A stretch of DNA of 64,000 nt from Guptibacillus hwajinpoensis (GCF_020171785.1 NZ_JAIVAE010000003.1:310001-374000); one strand, 5' to 3'; numbered from the stretch's first letter, positions 35,283 through 46,317 are shown. Notes: generated by a model from the sequence alone, not told the origin. Numbers and translations: made by a program.

Positions 35283-36389
35283 TTATTTATCATCTACATA
35301 TGTTTCAAAATCACAATCTAGGATTACTTTCGCATTATCACGGTCAGTTTCTGAGCGAAAGCTCACTCGAAGCACACCCATAATATCTTCTCGGGTTTCA
35401 ATGATTCGAATGTTTGTAATTGAAATTTCTTCCTTTGCGAGTTTTTGCGTAACAGCAGCGATTACACCGGGCTGATCCTGTACATCAAGGAACAAATCAT
35501 AAAAGGCCGGTATCGCTCCTCTTGAGCGAACAGGTAATCCATCACGAAAGTCTTTCGCGCCAGAAAAATAATTAAAAATACCGTCCTCATTTTCTTCTTT
35601 AATATAGCCCTGAATTCTATCTAATTCTAACTTCATGTCTTCTGTCATATGAAGTAGAACATCTTTGTTCCGCAACAGAATGTCACGCCACATCACAGGA
35701 CTAGCTGATGCGATACGCGTAATGTCTCGAAACCCTCCAGCTGCAAACCTTGCGACGTTAAAGCGCTGACTATCATTTCGATCACTAACAAAGTTCACAA
35801 GACTTGCAGCTAAAATATGCGGGAAATGACTAATTAATCCGACTAAATAATCATGTTCCTGTGCTTCAAGCTCAACAAAAGTAGCATTGGTAGAACTTAA
35901 AAGGTCCATTAAGTCGTGTAGTTTCGATCGATCGACAGCATCATCTGGTGTTAAAATATAAAAAGCATTCTCAAACAGGTGGGATTTTGCTGCTGTCACG
36001 CCCGTTTTGTGGGAACCAGCCATCGGATGCCCACCAATAAATGTTATAGAAGGATTAAGAATTTTCTTCGCATGACTTACGATCGAAAGTTTAGTACTCC
36101 CCACATCCGATACGATGACGCCATTCTTTAATTTTATTGAGGAAAGTTGTTCTAAGATTTGCTCCGTTTGCACGACAGGAGCTGCAATCATGATATAGTC
36201 TGCTTTTTGCACCGCTTCTTCAAGAGAAGAAGCGGTGTCATCTACGACACGAAGAGCTTTTGCAAGATCAAGCTGGTTTTGATTCACATCGAACCCTGTA
36301 ATCATGGCGTCCTGATGCCCTGCTTTAATGGCCAGAGCAATCGATCCCCCGATTAGTCCAAGACCGATGATTGCTACATTTTTACTCAT
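35283..36389 (-). CDS. tyrA: Prephenate dehydrogenase with ACT domain
   Basis: Oxidative decarboxylation of prephenate to 4-hydroxyphenylpyruvate for tyrosine. The 368-aa protein has the Rossmann motif [40 protein letters not shown] with a catalytic His, and [10 protein letters not shown]. An ACT domain (about 300-365, [23 protein letters not shown]) suggests feedback control by tyrosine. ATG 36389 overlaps the hisC stop. Confidence 0.95.
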   Translation of the reverse strand: MSKNVAIIGLGLIGGSIALAIKAGHQDAMITGFDVNQNQLDLAKALRVVDDTASSLEEAVQKADYIMIAAPVVQTEQILEQLSSIKLKNGVIVSDVGSTKLSIVSHAKKILNPSITFIGGHPMAGSHKTGVTAAKSHLFENAFYILTPDDAVDRSKLHDLMDLLSSTNATFVELEAQEHDYLVGLISHFPHILAASLVNFVSDRNDSQRFNVARFAAGGFRDITRIASASPVMWRDILLRNKDVLLHMTEDMKLELDRIQGYIKEENEDGIFNYFSGAKDFRDGLPVRSRGAIPAFYDLFLDVQDQPGVIAAVTQKLAKEEISITNIRIIETREDIMGVLRVSFRSETDRDNAKVILDCDFETYVDDK

Positions 36390-37489
36390 GACTTTCGCAT
36401 TCTCTTGTCATTAAGAAATTGAGATAGACAGTCAATGATTTCCTTGTTTTGCTCTTCCGACCCGACGGTTATTCGCGCTGAAGTTGGAAAGCCGAGAGCA
36501 GAACCAGAGCGGACAATGTACCCATGCTTCATGAGATAGTCAAATACTTCATCTGCCGGAAGACCAAAATCGATAAGAACAAAATTCCCTTGAGAAGGAT
36601 ACACAGATAATTCAAATTGCTCACAAAAAGCATAGTAAAGAGCGCGACCCTTCTCATTTTCTTCTCGACACTTCTTTATAAATTGCTGGTCTTTTAGGGC
36701 AGCAATTGCAGCAGCTTGTGCGACGCGGGAAGTATTAAACGGTTCTCTGGAAGGTTCAATGGATGCGATCACTTCCGAGTTAGCTACACCATACCCAACG
36801 CGCAACGCAGCGATGCCATAAGCTTTAGAAAACGTACGTAAGATGACCAGATTTTTATATTTTGAAAGGGTTGCAAGCGTGTCAGGATAATCAGTAGCAG
36901 TCACATATTCTTTGTATGCTTCATCCATTACCACAAGCACGTGCTCTGGAACCTTATCCAAAAACGCAAATAGCTCATCTTCTGGAATGTGTTCTCCAGT
37001 CGGATTATTAGGTGAACAAACCCAAATGATTCGCGTATTCTCATCTATAGCTTTCAACATCTCAGTTAATTGATGCTTTCCATCGATTAAGGGAACTTCA
37101 CGAACCTCAGCATCTTCAATGACCGCATTATGACGGTATTGCGGAAAAGTTGGTGTAGCCATAACCGTGTTAGTTCCTTTTTCAAGATACGTTCTGCAAA
37201 GAATTTGAACGACTTCGTCTGATCCATTACCGAAAACGAGCTGATCTTCATTTACATTAAGATGCTTTGCTACCTCAGTCCGAAGAGAAGCTGCATAGCC
37301 ATCTGGATAAATGTGTAATTGCGACAGTTCTTTTTCAATCGCCTCTTTCACACTTTGAGAAGAACCAAATGGATTTTCATTTGAAGCAAGCTTAATAACT
37401 TGTTTAAGACCAAGTTCTTTCTTTACTTCTTCAATCGGTTTACCTGGCTTGTAAGGGGTTAACCCTTTCATTTGTCTTTTTGGAATCAT
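36386..37489 (-). CDS. hisC: Histidinol-phosphate / aromatic aminotransferase
   Basis: A 367-aa class I/II PLP aminotransferase: [11 protein letters not shown] at the N-terminus, NNPTGE, the [11 protein letters not shown] turn, [17 protein letters not shown] with the PLP lysine, and a C-terminal Arg in TSARITVGS. In B. subtilis HisC serves both histidine and tyrosine/phenylalanine synthesis, which explains its place in this operon. ATG follows GTGAGGTGCAGGC. Confidence 0.94.
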   Translation of the reverse strand: MIPKRQMKGLTPYKPGKPIEEVKKELGLKQVIKLASNENPFGSSQSVKEAIEKELSQLHIYPDGYAASLRTEVAKHLNVNEDQLVFGNGSDEVVQILCRTYLEKGTNTVMATPTFPQYRHNAVIEDAEVREVPLIDGKHQLTEMLKAIDENTRIIWVCSPNNPTGEHIPEDELFAFLDKVPEHVLVVMDEAYKEYVTATDYPDTLATLSKYKNLVILRTFSKAYGIAALRVGYGVANSEVIASIEPSREPFNTSRVAQAAAIAALKDQQFIKKCREENEKGRALYYAFCEQFELSVYPSQGNFVLIDFGLPADEVFDYLMKHGYIVRSGSALGFPTSARITVGSEEQNKEIIDCLSQFLNDKRMRKS

Positions 37490-37498
37490 GCCTGCACC

Positions 37499-38326
37499 TC
37501 ACGAATGGATTTTCACTTTCCCATATGGAGAAATCAAATTTCGTACATATGCCCGAATTTGATCTATCCCTTCTTTCTGGGATGCTTCTTTCTTCAACAC
37601 TTCCACTTGTTCCTCAACTTGACGAATAATCGCACTACCAACAATAACGCCATCACAGTGCTCTTTTAGCTTTTCAACTTGTTCAGGAGCCGAGACTCCA
37701 AAGCCAACCGCAACTGGAATCATACTATGCTCTTTCACTCGATCGAGAAATGTAAAGACTGAGGAATGAAAGTCAGTCCTCGTTCCCGTAACACCGAGTG
37801 ACGAGACGCAATAAAGAAATCCAGTAGCTTCTTTCGAAATGGCCTGCAGTCTTTTATCTGAAGTTGTTGGCGCAACAAGAGAAATCAGCGCAGTCTCATT
37901 AGCATTGCAACTTTCTCTCCAGTCTTCACTTTCTTCAAAAGGAAGATCTGGAACTAATAGTCCGTCAATATCATTTTCTCGCACTAAAGCGAAGAAGCGT
38001 TCTTCTCCTAATTGTAACAAAAGATTGTAATAAGTAAATATCACAACTGGAATTTCAAGTCCTTTTTCTCGCATTTGTTTCACGAGACCCATCGCTTTCT
38101 CAAGGCTCATTCCGTGTTCTAATGCACGTAGTGACGCACGCTGAATCACTGGACCATCTGCTAGAGGATCAGAATATGGAATACCGAGTTCAATTGCATT
38201 AGCTCCTTCTTCTTGAAGCATCAATGCTAAATTAATAGTCGTTTCTTCTGTTGGATCACCAGCTACAACAAAAGGTATGAATAGATCGTTTCGTCCATCT
38301 ACATGTTTCTCAAATCGTTTATTCAT
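37499..38326 (-). CDS. trpA: Tryptophan synthase alpha chain
   Basis: Cleaves indole-3-glycerol phosphate to indole and GAP. The 275-aa TIM barrel has the catalytic Glu in [23 protein letters not shown] and the Asp in the same stretch, [11 protein letters not shown], and [13 protein letters not shown] for phosphate binding. ATG 38326 follows GGAGGTGACGTTA and overlaps the trpB end; an ATG five codons earlier is less likely. Confidence 0.96.
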   Translation of the reverse strand: MNKRFEKHVDGRNDLFIPFVVAGDPTEETTINLALMLQEEGANAIELGIPYSDPLADGPVIQRASLRALEHGMSLEKAMGLVKQMREKGLEIPVVIFTYYNLLLQLGEERFFALVRENDIDGLLVPDLPFEESEDWRESCNANETALISLVAPTTSDKRLQAISKEATGFLYCVSSLGVTGTRTDFHSSVFTFLDRVKEHSMIPVAVGFGVSAPEQVEKLKEHCDGVIVGSAIIRQVEEQVEVLKKEASQKEGIDQIRAYVRNLISPYGKVKIHS

Positions 38327-39506
38327 TAACGTCACCTCCAAGATGTTCCATTATCGTGTGCACATCCTTATCTCCTCTTCCTGAGAGGCATACAAGAATA
38401 ACTTCATTTTCATTCATGTCTGGCGCTTGCTTAATTGCTTCAGATAGCGCATGAGCACTTTCAATCGCCGGAATGATACCTTCCTCTTCGGATAGAACTT
38501 TTAATGCATGAAGTGCTTCATTATCAGTAATTCCTGTATATGTCACGCGACCCGTTTCATTTAAATAGGCATGTTCAGGTCCAATTCCAGGATAATCGAG
38601 TCCGGCAGAAATTGAATGTGGTTCTTGAATTTGTCCCGTTTCGTTTTGCAATAAGTAAGTAATTGAGCCATGAATAACACCGAGACGACCTTCAGAGAGC
38701 GTTGCGGCGTGTTCTCCAGTATGAATTCCCTTACCGGCAGCTTCTACGCCAATCAAGCAAACATCATCTTTAAGAAATGGATAGAACATGCCCATTGCAT
38801 TACTTCCACCTCCAACACAAGCGATTACCTTATCGGGTAATGCTTCCATTTGTTCGCGGGATTCATCACCGATCACGCGCTGAAAATCCCTTACCATTTT
38901 CGGATAAGGATGCGGGCCAACTACAGAGCCAATTAAATAGAACGTATCTTCCACATTTGCTACCCAGTACCGAATCGCTTCATTCGTCGCATCTTTTAAC
39001 GTTTTGCTACCAGAAGAGACTGGGACAACTTCAGCACCGAGGAGCTTCATTCTGAACACATTCAATTCCTGACGTCTAATATCCTCTTCTCCCATAAACA
39101 CTTTACATTCTAATCCAAATCGAGCAGCTACAGTTGCAGCTGCAACACCATGCTGGCCAGCACCTGTTTCAGCAACAATTTTTTCTTTCCCCATACGAAC
39201 GGCAAGAAGAGCCTGTCCAATTGCATTATTTAATTTATGTGCCCCTGTATGGTTAAGATCTTCACGCTTCAAATAAATTTGTGCCCCGCCAAGTCTTTTT
39301 GACAAGTTTTCTGCATGTGTAATCGGCGTTGGTCGACCTGAATATTTTTTCAGTTCCTCATGATAACTCGTCATAAATTTTTCGTCTGCCATTGCTTCGT
39401 TTAACGACTGTTCTAATTCTTCTAGCGCATACATAGCTGTTTCAGGAACATACTTTCCACCGTATCTACCATATCTTCCGCGTTGATCAGGTACACTTGT
39501 TGACAT
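38319..39506 (-). CDS. trpB: Tryptophan synthase beta chain
   Basis: Joins indole and serine to tryptophan with PLP. The 395-aa protein has [10 protein letters not shown], the PLP lysine in [29 protein letters not shown] with the substrate Glu, and the GGGSNAMG phosphate loop. The start at 39506 is 3 nt from the trpF stop. It partners TrpA, encoded next. Confidence 0.97.
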   Translation of the reverse strand: MSTSVPDQRGRYGRYGGKYVPETAMYALEELEQSLNEAMADEKFMTSYHEELKKYSGRPTPITHAENLSKRLGGAQIYLKREDLNHTGAHKLNNAIGQALLAVRMGKEKIVAETGAGQHGVAAATVAARFGLECKVFMGEEDIRRQELNVFRMKLLGAEVVPVSSGSKTLKDATNEAIRYWVANVEDTFYLIGSVVGPHPYPKMVRDFQRVIGDESREQMEALPDKVIACVGGGSNAMGMFYPFLKDDVCLIGVEAAGKGIHTGEHAATLSEGRLGVIHGSITYLLQNETGQIQEPHSISAGLDYPGIGPEHAYLNETGRVTYTGITDNEALHALKVLSEEEGIIPAIESAHALSEAIKQAPDMNENEVILVCLSGRGDKDVHTIMEHLGGDVNE

Positions 39507-39508
39507 TG

Positions 39509-40147
39509 TTATCCCAGCCTTTCGATTATGGTGTTCATTTTCGTTTTATCTTTCCTATCATCGGTTTCGATTCCACTTGATACATCTATTCCATCTGGAT
39601 GGTAGCTTATCAATTCTTGAACATTATCTGGCTTTACTCCACCTGCTACAAATAAAGGCACCCTTTGCTCAGCCGCTTCAGCCTGATATGACGGGATAGA
39701 ATCCCAATCAAATCGTTTTCCGGTTCCTCCCCATTGTCCAGGTAGTTTTGTGTCAACGATATATCCATCAGCGATACCTTCGTATCGTTTCATTTCATCT
39801 AGAGATCTTTTACCATGATGAATCACTTTCCAAATCGTTTTCCCTGTCATTTGTTTAATCTTGGCCGCGAAAGCTGGTGTTTCATTACCATGGAGTTGGA
39901 GGATATCAAGCGGTACTTCACTTACCGTTTGCGCTAACTCTTCTAATTCCGGGTTCACAAACACACCTACAATTTTCGTATCATTCAGAGGTGGATAATC
40001 GCTTAACCAACCTTTAACTTGTTCATCCGTAACGCGCCGTACGCTATTTGCAAAAATAAATCCTGCATATGGGACACCGCTCACTCTCACGCTCTCCCAA
40101 TCCTCTAACGAGCGATTACCGCACAGCTTAAGTTCAGGCTTTCTCAT
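39509..40147 (-). CDS. trpF: Phosphoribosylanthranilate isomerase
   Basis: Third step of the tryptophan branch. The 212-aa barrel begins with [11 protein letters not shown] (catalytic Cys; family consensus K-[IV]-CG), then [28 protein letters not shown] and a later [15 protein letters not shown] 40147 overlaps the trpC end and has GGTGA upstream, although the frame is open 16 codons further. Confidence 0.94.
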   Translation of the reverse strand: MRKPELKLCGNRSLEDWESVRVSGVPYAGFIFANSVRRVTDEQVKGWLSDYPPLNDTKIVGVFVNPELEELAQTVSEVPLDILQLHGNETPAFAAKIKQMTGKTIWKVIHHGKRSLDEMKRYEGIADGYIVDTKLPGQWGGTGKRFDWDSIPSYQAEAAEQRVPLFVAGGVKPDNVQELISYHPDGIDVSSGIETDDRKDKTKMNTIIERLG

Positions 40148-40904
40148 GAACTGTTTCACCAAACAAATGCTTAATTCCCTTTTCATAAGTACCATCTCTC
40201 ATAAGAGCCTCACCTACTAGTACGGCTTTCGCTCCCGCACTTTTCACGTCTTTAATATCCTCGTAAGTTGATATGCCGCTTTCGCTAATCATCAATGTTG
40301 ACTGAGGAATATACTGGCTGAGTGAGTGTGTTTGTTTAGTAGACGTTTCAAATGTTGCGAGATTCCGATTGTTAATTCCTATGACTTCTGGAGTGAAGTG
40401 ATCAGTAAGCGCTTCAAGCTCTTCTTTGGAATGTACTTCAACAAGGCATTCTAATCCTAAATTTGAAGCATAATCATAAAATTCCTTGGTCTTTGTTGCG
40501 CCAAGCGCTCGCACAATTAATAGAATAGCATCTGCACCAATACGTTTACTCTCTTCAATTTGTCTTTTATCAATAATAAAGTCTTTCCGTAAAACCGGTA
40601 AAGACACGTGCTTTTTAACTTCTGTTAGGAAAGAATTTGCGCCCATAAAGAATGACTCATCCGTTAAAACAGAAACGGCATCCGCTCCTGCTTTTTCATA
40701 AGCTTTAGCTACTTCTACAGGATCAAAGTTAGCGTTAATAATACCTTTTGAAGGAGAGGCTTTTTTCACTTCTGCAATCAATCCTAATTCATGCGTTGGC
40801 TTACGCAAACTTCCTACAAATGAAACATTTGTCACTTTTTCATCATCCGGCATAATAAACCGTTCCATCTCTTCGTGCTTCACTTTAATAATTTGATCAA
40901 GCAT
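40134..40904 (-). CDS. trpC: Indole-3-glycerol phosphate synthase
   Basis: Ring closure of CdRP to indole-3-glycerol phosphate. The 256-aa barrel has IAEVKKASPSKG, AVSVLTDESFFMG, LPVLRKDFIID, GINNRNLATFE and ISESGISTYED, which cover the catalytic Glu and Lys residues. ATG 40904 gives MLDQIIKVK, as in relatives. An ATG two codons upstream is closer to AAGGAG and remains possible. It overlaps trpD. Confidence 0.95.
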   Translation of the reverse strand: MLDQIIKVKHEEMERFIMPDDEKVTNVSFVGSLRKPTHELGLIAEVKKASPSKGIINANFDPVEVAKAYEKAGADAVSVLTDESFFMGANSFLTEVKKHVSLPVLRKDFIIDKRQIEESKRIGADAILLIVRALGATKTKEFYDYASNLGLECLVEVHSKEELEALTDHFTPEVIGINNRNLATFETSTKQTHSLSQYIPQSTLMISESGISTYEDIKDVKSAGAKAVLVGEALMRDGTYEKGIKHLFGETVHEKA

Positions 40905-41922
40905 GAACATTCAACTCCTTGTTTGTGCTTAATGCATTTAGTTGCTTTCGACCAGTACCATTCATAATGGCATCTTTAGCCATCTGCACACCTTCTTTAA
41001 TAGTTGCACACGCTCCTGCAAGGTAGAGAGCAGCTCCAGCATTATAGAGAACAATTCCAGTGCTAGCTTCATTTCCTTCATCGTTAAAAATTCGTTCAAT
41101 TAAACTCGCACTTTCTTTTGAAGTGTTGACCACTAAATCCTGAGCGTTACCTGTTGATAGACCAACTTCTTCTGGTGTGCGGCGATAAGTCATGATCTCA
41201 CCATTTCTTAATTCGACAAAATCAGTGTAAGTTGAAATAGAACACTCATCGATTCCTTCCCCACCAGTCACCAGTAAAGCGCGTTTTGTTCCTAGACGCT
41301 TTAATGCTTTCGCCATTTTCAATGCTTTGTCATGACTATAAACACCAATTAGCTGTGACTGACTACCGGCTGGATTTGCTAGCGGTCCCAGGCTATTAAA
41401 AACCGTTCTAAAACCAATCGCTTTTCGAGCACTTACAGCGTGCTTCATAGCTACATGGTAATTCGGAGCAAATAGGAAACACATGTTTCTTTCCTTCAAA
41501 GTTGCAACAGCTTCGCTACGACTTGATTGTGTAGGGATACCGAGCTCATCAAGAACATCTGCGCTACCACTCTTAGAGGAAACAGCTTTATTACCGTGTT
41601 TCGCAACTTTGACACCCAGGCTAGATACGAGTATGGCTGAAGCAGTTGAAATATTGAAGGTAGAGTGGCCGTCCCCTCCTGTACCACAAGTATCGATTAG
41701 CGGCAGTCCACCATGATCAAGCTGAACAACATGGTTTCGAAGGGAGCGAACAAACCCAGTCAATTCATCAACCGTTTCTCCCCTCATTTGGAGAATGGTT
41801 AGGAAGCTAGCAATTTGTGCATCATTCGCTCTTCCTTCCATAATAACATCCATGACCTGTTCTGCTATGGATTCAGACAGCGTGTGCCCTTCCATCATTC
41901 TGCTTAATTGTTCTTTAAACAT
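40897..41922 (-). CDS. trpD: Anthranilate phosphoribosyltransferase
   Basis: Transfers phosphoribosyl to anthranilate. The 341-aa protein has the PRPP loop DTCGTGGDGHSTFNIST, KHGNKAVSSKSGSADVLDELG, and the metal site in GGEGIDECSIST (D-E). The ATG overlaps the trpE stop (coupling) and follows GGAGGAGCAGCTAA. Confidence 0.96.
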   Translation of the reverse strand: MFKEQLSRMMEGHTLSESIAEQVMDVIMEGRANDAQIASFLTILQMRGETVDELTGFVRSLRNHVVQLDHGGLPLIDTCGTGGDGHSTFNISTASAILVSSLGVKVAKHGNKAVSSKSGSADVLDELGIPTQSSRSEAVATLKERNMCFLFAPNYHVAMKHAVSARKAIGFRTVFNSLGPLANPAGSQSQLIGVYSHDKALKMAKALKRLGTKRALLVTGGEGIDECSISTYTDFVELRNGEIMTYRRTPEEVGLSTGNAQDLVVNTSKESASLIERIFNDEGNEASTGIVLYNAGAALYLAGACATIKEGVQMAKDAIMNGTGRKQLNALSTNKELNVHA

Positions 41923-43426
41923 TTAGCTGCTCCTCCTTTTGGTCGAAAATGGCTTCCGCTACCTGAATCGCTTTAATAAGAGCACTCGCCTTATTTCGCG
42001 TCTCTTCCCATTCGCTCTCAGGTACGGAATCAGCTACGATCCCTGCTCCTGCTTGCACGTATGCTGTACCGTCTTTGATCACCATTGTTCGAATGGCGAT
42101 GCATGAATCAACATTGCCATCAAATCCTATATATCCAATAGCTCCTGAATAAATGGATCGCGAAGTTGGTTCAAGCTCGTTCAATATTTGCATCGCCCTT
42201 ACTTTTGGCGCACCAGAAACTGTACCTGCAGGAAAGGAGGCTACTACCGCGTCTAAACTAGTAAATCGAGGTGCCAAAACACCTGTTACTTTAGAAATAA
42301 TGTGCATCACATGAGAGAAGCGTCCAATGTCCATTAGCTGAGGTACTAAAACACTTCCGTATTCCGCTACTCTCCCAACGTCATTTCTTGCAAGATCGAC
42401 GAGCATATAGTGCTCTGCTCGTTCCTTCTCATCTTCAAGCAACTCTTCAGCGAGCTCGTTATCTTCTTGAGCTGTTTTTCCACGTTTTCTCGTCCCTGCA
42501 ATTGGATCGATCTCAATTTTCCCATCTTGTACCTGAACTAATTTCTCAGGTGAACTACCGATGATTTCTACATCGTTCATTTTTAAATAAAACATATATG
42601 GTGATGGGTTAATGACTCGGAGAACTCGATAAAGATCTAATCCTCCAATGGTGACATCTTTTTCAAACCTTTGAGATAATACCGCCTGGAAGACATCCCC
42701 TTCTTCAATATAAGATTTTATTTTATTCACATCATTTAAGAATTGCTGCTTTTCATAGTTCGATTTAATTTCAGAGAAATCCACCTCATGTGAAGCATCT
42801 TCAGGAAGAAGCATCACTTCACCTTGATTAGGCTTTGATGCAAGAGAGACAAGTTCTTCCATAATCGAAAAAGCATCGGTATAAACTCGTTCAACATCTA
42901 AAGCCTCTTTTACCCTGGCGTGATGACAAACTGTTAGTCGCTTTAAATGATGATCATAGATTAATAAATTCTCACAAACCATAAAATGAACTAACGGCAT
43001 ATCTTCGTCCCGGTCAGGATGAACTGGAATTTTGTCAAATTGACTAACAGCATCATAGCCAATATAGCCAACAGCTCCACCATAAAAAGGGAAGTCGTGA
43101 TCTGGTAGCTTAGGATTTAAATATTCAAATAGCGCTTTTACTCCTGACTGGAAATCATTTCGTTGAAGGATTCTATTCCCATCCACATCATTAACAGAGA
43201 AAACACCTTTTTGTTCAACCAGGGAATAGACTGGATCTACTCCTATAAATGAATAGCGTGACCAGCTTGACTCTTGATCACTACTCTCTAATAGAAAGCT
43301 TGCTCGTTTACCTATATTTTGAAAAATTTGAATGGGTGTTGTCGTATCAAGGAAATACGACTTCATTAATGGGATCATCCCGTAAGTTTCGGAATCCCTT
43401 TGAAAAGAAGAATAATTTGAAGTCAA
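41915..43426 (-). CDS. trpE: Anthranilate synthase component I
   Basis: Makes anthranilate from chorismate, with the glutamine amidotransferase subunit encoded elsewhere (no trpG here). The 503-aa protein has the tryptophan-binding LLESSDQESSWSRYSFIG, and the chorismate core GSSPEKLVQVQDG, IAGTRKRG, DLARNDVGRV, FPAGTVSGAPKVRAM and QAGAGIVADSVPE. The frame opens 36 codons earlier, but TTG 43426 has GAGAGGTGAGAAAG just upstream and fits the usual N-terminus. The weak start and the hairpin over its ribosome binding site suit translational control by TRAP. Confidence 0.95.
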   Translation of the reverse strand: MTSNYSSFQRDSETYGMIPLMKSYFLDTTTPIQIFQNIGKRASFLLESSDQESSWSRYSFIGVDPVYSLVEQKGVFSVNDVDGNRILQRNDFQSGVKALFEYLNPKLPDHDFPFYGGAVGYIGYDAVSQFDKIPVHPDRDEDMPLVHFMVCENLLIYDHHLKRLTVCHHARVKEALDVERVYTDAFSIMEELVSLASKPNQGEVMLLPEDASHEVDFSEIKSNYEKQQFLNDVNKIKSYIEEGDVFQAVLSQRFEKDVTIGGLDLYRVLRVINPSPYMFYLKMNDVEIIGSSPEKLVQVQDGKIEIDPIAGTRKRGKTAQEDNELAEELLEDEKERAEHYMLVDLARNDVGRVAEYGSVLVPQLMDIGRFSHVMHIISKVTGVLAPRFTSLDAVVASFPAGTVSGAPKVRAMQILNELEPTSRSIYSGAIGYIGFDGNVDSCIAIRTMVIKDGTAYVQAGAGIVADSVPESEWEETRNKASALIKAIQVAEAIFDQKEEQLNV

Positions 43427-43436
43427 CTTTCTCACC

Positions 43437-43458
43437 TCTCCATTGTTAGTCATGGAGA
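43437..43458 (-). promoter_or_regulatory. Hairpin that can hide the trpE ribosome binding site
   Basis: On the minus strand TCTCCAT and ATGGAGA form a 7-bp stem with an 8-nt loop. The 3' arm merges into the trpE Shine-Dalgarno sequence (GGAGAGGTG). It is the counterpart of the Shine-Dalgarno-blocking hairpin of the B. subtilis trp leader. Confidence 0.6.
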
Positions 43459-43550
43459 ATGGAAAAGCTGAGTAATCCGAGGATAAAAATGTGGTATAAC
43501 AAAGAACAGACTGTAATTGTCTGAATGTTACCAATATCGAAAAAGGGTAT

Positions 43551-43579
43551 AATAAAACCCCCTAATAACCTCAGGGGGT
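43551..43579 (-). terminator. trp leader attenuator terminator
   Basis: ACCCCCT, a 9-nt loop and AGGGGGT form a GC-rich stem followed by TTTTATT, within the leader and about 125 nt before trpE. Upstream TTAGAGGG can pair with CCCCCTGA of the stem's 5' arm, giving a competing antiterminator. Confidence 0.85.
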
Positions 43580-43595
43580 GTATAAACGTATCCCT

Positions 43596-43669
43596 CTAAG
43601 CTCTCCTCAACTCAACTATCCTATTCTCTGCTCTCTCAACTCGTAATACCTAATCGTGCCTCTGCTCTA
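43596..43669 (-). promoter_or_regulatory. TRAP binding site, GAG/UAG repeats
   Basis: About 13 GAG or TAG triplets occur on the minus strand. Eight (3' positions 43596, 601, 606, 611, 616, 621, 626, 631) have exact 5-nt spacing, and the others lie at 635, 640, 650, 660 and 665. This is the target pattern of the 11-mer ring TRAP (MtrB), whose gene is at 51.4 kb. Tryptophan-bound TRAP would block the antiterminator and permit termination. Confidence 0.92.
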
Positions 43670-43681
43670 AAACTTATTTCT

Positions 43682-43710
43682 ATCCTAGTATGATGAATCT
43701 CATTTGTCAA
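43682..43710 (-). promoter_or_regulatory. trp operon promoter
   Basis: A perfect TTGACA (43705-43710), a 17-nt spacer and TAGGAT (43682-43687) are read on the minus strand. The -35 overlaps the aroH stop codon. Transcription would start near 43675, just before the first TRAP triplet. Confidence 0.75.
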
Positions 43711-44069
43711 CTCGCAAGATCTGGACGAAGTGACACAGCTTTCTCTAAATAAATGTGATTAATTTCATCCTGGTCAATTGTTGTATTCACCGTCATTAAC
43801 AGTCGAATACACAGCGGTAGCGCTCCTTGAACAGGGATTTCTGATGAGCAAAGCAACGGAACGTTTGACCACCCTTTAAATGCTCGAACTGCTTCTGCAG
43901 GGAATACAGCATCTAAATCCCCAGTCATCGTAAACTGAATGGACGCCACCATAGCAGGATCGATTTTATTATGTTCGATTAGTTGTTCTAGTAATGTCGT
44001 CGTTGCATGAATAATTTCATCTTTTTTATTAAGGTTAACTGTGGTTGCTCCTCTAATCCCTCGAATCAA
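43707..44069 (-). CDS. aroH: Chorismate mutase, AroH type
   Basis: Chorismate to prephenate, monofunctional trimeric Bacillus-type enzyme of 120 aa. It begins MIRGIRGATTVN with the active-site Arg, and has CSSEIPVQGALPLCIRLLMTVN with the catalytic Glu and Arg. Start is TTG 44069, overlapping the aroB stop as TTGA. The stop codon overlaps the trp promoter -35. Confidence 0.96.
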   Translation of the reverse strand: MIRGIRGATTVNLNKKDEIIHATTTLLEQLIEHNKIDPAMVASIQFTMTGDLDAVFPAEAVRAFKGWSNVPLLCSSEIPVQGALPLCIRLLMTVNTTIDQDEINHIYLEKAVSLRPDLAS

Positions 44070-45142
44070 TGTGCTCCACTCCCTTCCATACTAGATCGAA
44101 GCAGTTCAAGGGCAGATTCATCGTTTATCATTACCTTAACAGGCTGACCGATCTTCTTTAATAAAACAAATTGTAATGTTTTGTTTTCCGCTTTTTTGTC
44201 TTTCTTCATCCGGCCAACTAATTTGTGAATACTAAGCTCATTAGGAACTGCAGTAGGAAGACCGATATCTTGAAACCATTTCGTTATTTCATCCATACGA
44301 AACGTTGTTTGAAAATATTCCTCACTTAATTTAAGGGCATAGATCATACCAATAGCAACCGCTTCTCCATGTGTCATTTTTCCATATCCAAGTTCTGATT
44401 CAATCGCGTGACCTAGTGTATGACCAAAATTCAAGTAAGCTCTTATTCCTTGTTCGCGCTCATCTTCCTTCACAATCGTGCCTTTGACCGTAATACCCTT
44501 CTTAATAATGAATTGAAGCTCTTCATCTGTGTACTCCTGAACTTTCTTTCCTCTATCCATTAGCCATTGTAAAAACGATTCATCATGTATGAGCGCATGC
44601 TTGATCACTTCACTAAATCCCGAACGCCATTCGCGATCGGGAAGGGTTCGTAGACACTCTGTATCATAAATAACGGCTGATGGCTGATGAAAGGCACCAA
44701 TTAAATTCTTACCTACTTCATGGTTAATCCCTGTTTTCCCACCAACGCTCGAGTCATGAGCTAGTAACGTAGTTGGAATTTGAATAAATTCAATTCCTCT
44801 CATGTATGTAGCGGCAGCAAAGCCGGCTAGATCACCTACTACCCCACCACCAAGAGCGATGATACAGGCTTTTCGATCCAACTCCGCTTTAAGTAATGCC
44901 GTCATTACTTCATAATACATAGCAAAAGATTTCGATTCTTCTCCAGAAGGCACAACGAAAGTCTGGATATTCTCATGACCTTGAATTGATGATAAATATC
45001 TTTCTTCAACTGCTTCATCTGTAATAATGAAAAAACGTGAGTAAGAAGCGTAATCAATCAGATCTCTCCATTTGTTTCGAATCCCAGTTCCAATATGAAC
45101 AGAATAACATCCCCCATTTGTATCAATCGTTAAACTGTCCAT
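44066..45142 (-). CDS. aroB: 3-dehydroquinate synthase
   Basis: Second shikimate step. The 358-aa NAD and metal enzyme has PSGEESKSFAMY, GGGVVGDLAGFAAATYMRG, TTLLAHDSSVGGKTGINHEVGKN and the metal ligands in FGHTLGHAIES. ATG follows GGGAGTTTTAAAG, 2 nt after aroC. The order aroC-aroB-aroH is the start of the supraoperon. Confidence 0.96.
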   Translation of the reverse strand: MDSLTIDTNGGCYSVHIGTGIRNKWRDLIDYASYSRFFIITDEAVEERYLSSIQGHENIQTFVVPSGEESKSFAMYYEVMTALLKAELDRKACIIALGGGVVGDLAGFAAATYMRGIEFIQIPTTLLAHDSSVGGKTGINHEVGKNLIGAFHQPSAVIYDTECLRTLPDREWRSGFSEVIKHALIHDESFLQWLMDRGKKVQEYTDEELQFIIKKGITVKGTIVKEDEREQGIRAYLNFGHTLGHAIESELGYGKMTHGEAVAIGMIYALKLSEEYFQTTFRMDEITKWFQDIGLPTAVPNELSIHKLVGRMKKDKKAENKTLQFVLLKKIGQPVKVMINDESALELLRSSMEGSGAH

Positions 45143-45144
45143 CT

Positions 45145-46317
45145 TTAAAACTCCCGGCTATATGTCCTGAAGCGTTCAAGCGCATCTGCAATTTCTTCAA
45201 TACGATCATGACCAAACTTATCAAGAATTGAACACGCTACTTCCCATGCCACAACATTCTCAGCCACGACACTTGCGGCTGGAACCGCACAGCTATCAGA
45301 TCGTTCTATACTCGCTTGGAATGGCTCTTTTGAATCGATATCTACGCTTTGCAGTGGTTTGTATAATGTTGGAATAGGTTTCATAACCCCTTTCACAACG
45401 ATAGGCATACCGGTTGTCATACCACCTTCAAAACCACCAAGGCGATTTGTTTTACGTGTGTATCCCTCTTCCTCAGACCATTGAATTTCATCATGGACTT
45501 CACTTCCAGGAATTTTCGCTGCATCAAAACCTATTCCAAATTCAACACCTTTGAATGCATTAATACTCATAACAGCCCCAGCTATTTTCGAATCAAGCTT
45601 TCGATCATAGTGAACATGACTTCCAAGACCTACAGGCAATCCTTCTACGATCACTTCGACGATTCCACCAATTGAATCTCCATTTTTCTTCGCATCATCA
45701 ATTGCTTCCATCATTTTCTGACCAGCTACTTCATCAAGGCTTCGAACAGGCGATTCTTCTGAAACACGCTGTATTTCTTCAAGAGACATACCACCATCGT
45801 ATTGACTCTCAATTCCTCCAATCATGCGCACGTGCCCAGCCACCTTAATACCAAGTGTCTTAAGTAGTTTTTTAGCTACAGCTCCAGCAGCAACTCTTAC
45901 CGTTGTTTCTCTAGCAGATGAACGTTCCAATACGTTTCTCATGTCACGGTGGTTATATTTAATAGCGCCATTTAAATCTGCATGCCCAGGACGCGGACGT
46001 GAGATTTGACGCTTCATGTTTTCTTCTTGTTCTTTCGTTAATGGCTCTGCACCCATATAATTTTTCCAGTGCGTCCAGTCTTTATTTTCTACAACAAGCG
46101 CAATGGGAGCACCCGTGGTTTTCGCATGTCGAACTCCGCTTAATATTTGGACTTGATCCTTCTCAATTTGCATACGGCGACCTCTCCCGTATCCAAGTTG
46201 GCGCCTCGCAAGTTCAGTGTTAATATCTTCCGCCAATAGCTCAAGACCAGAAGGAAGTCCTTCAAGTATTGTTGTTAGCTGTGGTCCGTGTGATTCTCCT
46301 GCTGTTAAGTATCTCAT
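45145..46317 (-). CDS. aroC: Chorismate synthase
   Basis: Makes chorismate from EPSP with reduced FMN. The 390-aa protein has [61 protein letters not shown] and [18 protein letters not shown] 46317 follows GGAGGAGATTGAG and gives the B. subtilis length (there named aroF). It is the first gene of the aro block, with its own promoter. Confidence 0.96.
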   Translation of the reverse strand: MRYLTAGESHGPQLTTILEGLPSGLELLAEDINTELARRQLGYGRGRRMQIEKDQVQILSGVRHAKTTGAPIALVVENKDWTHWKNYMGAEPLTKEQEENMKRQISRPRPGHADLNGAIKYNHRDMRNVLERSSARETTVRVAAGAVAKKLLKTLGIKVAGHVRMIGGIESQYDGGMSLEEIQRVSEESPVRSLDEVAGQKMMEAIDDAKKNGDSIGGIVEVIVEGLPVGLGSHVHYDRKLDSKIAGAVMSINAFKGVEFGIGFDAAKIPGSEVHDEIQWSEEEGYTRKTNRLGGFEGGMTTGMPIVVKGVMKPIPTLYKPLQSVDIDSKEPFQASIERSDSCAVPAASVVAENVVAWEVACSILDKFGHDRIEEIADALERFRTYSREF

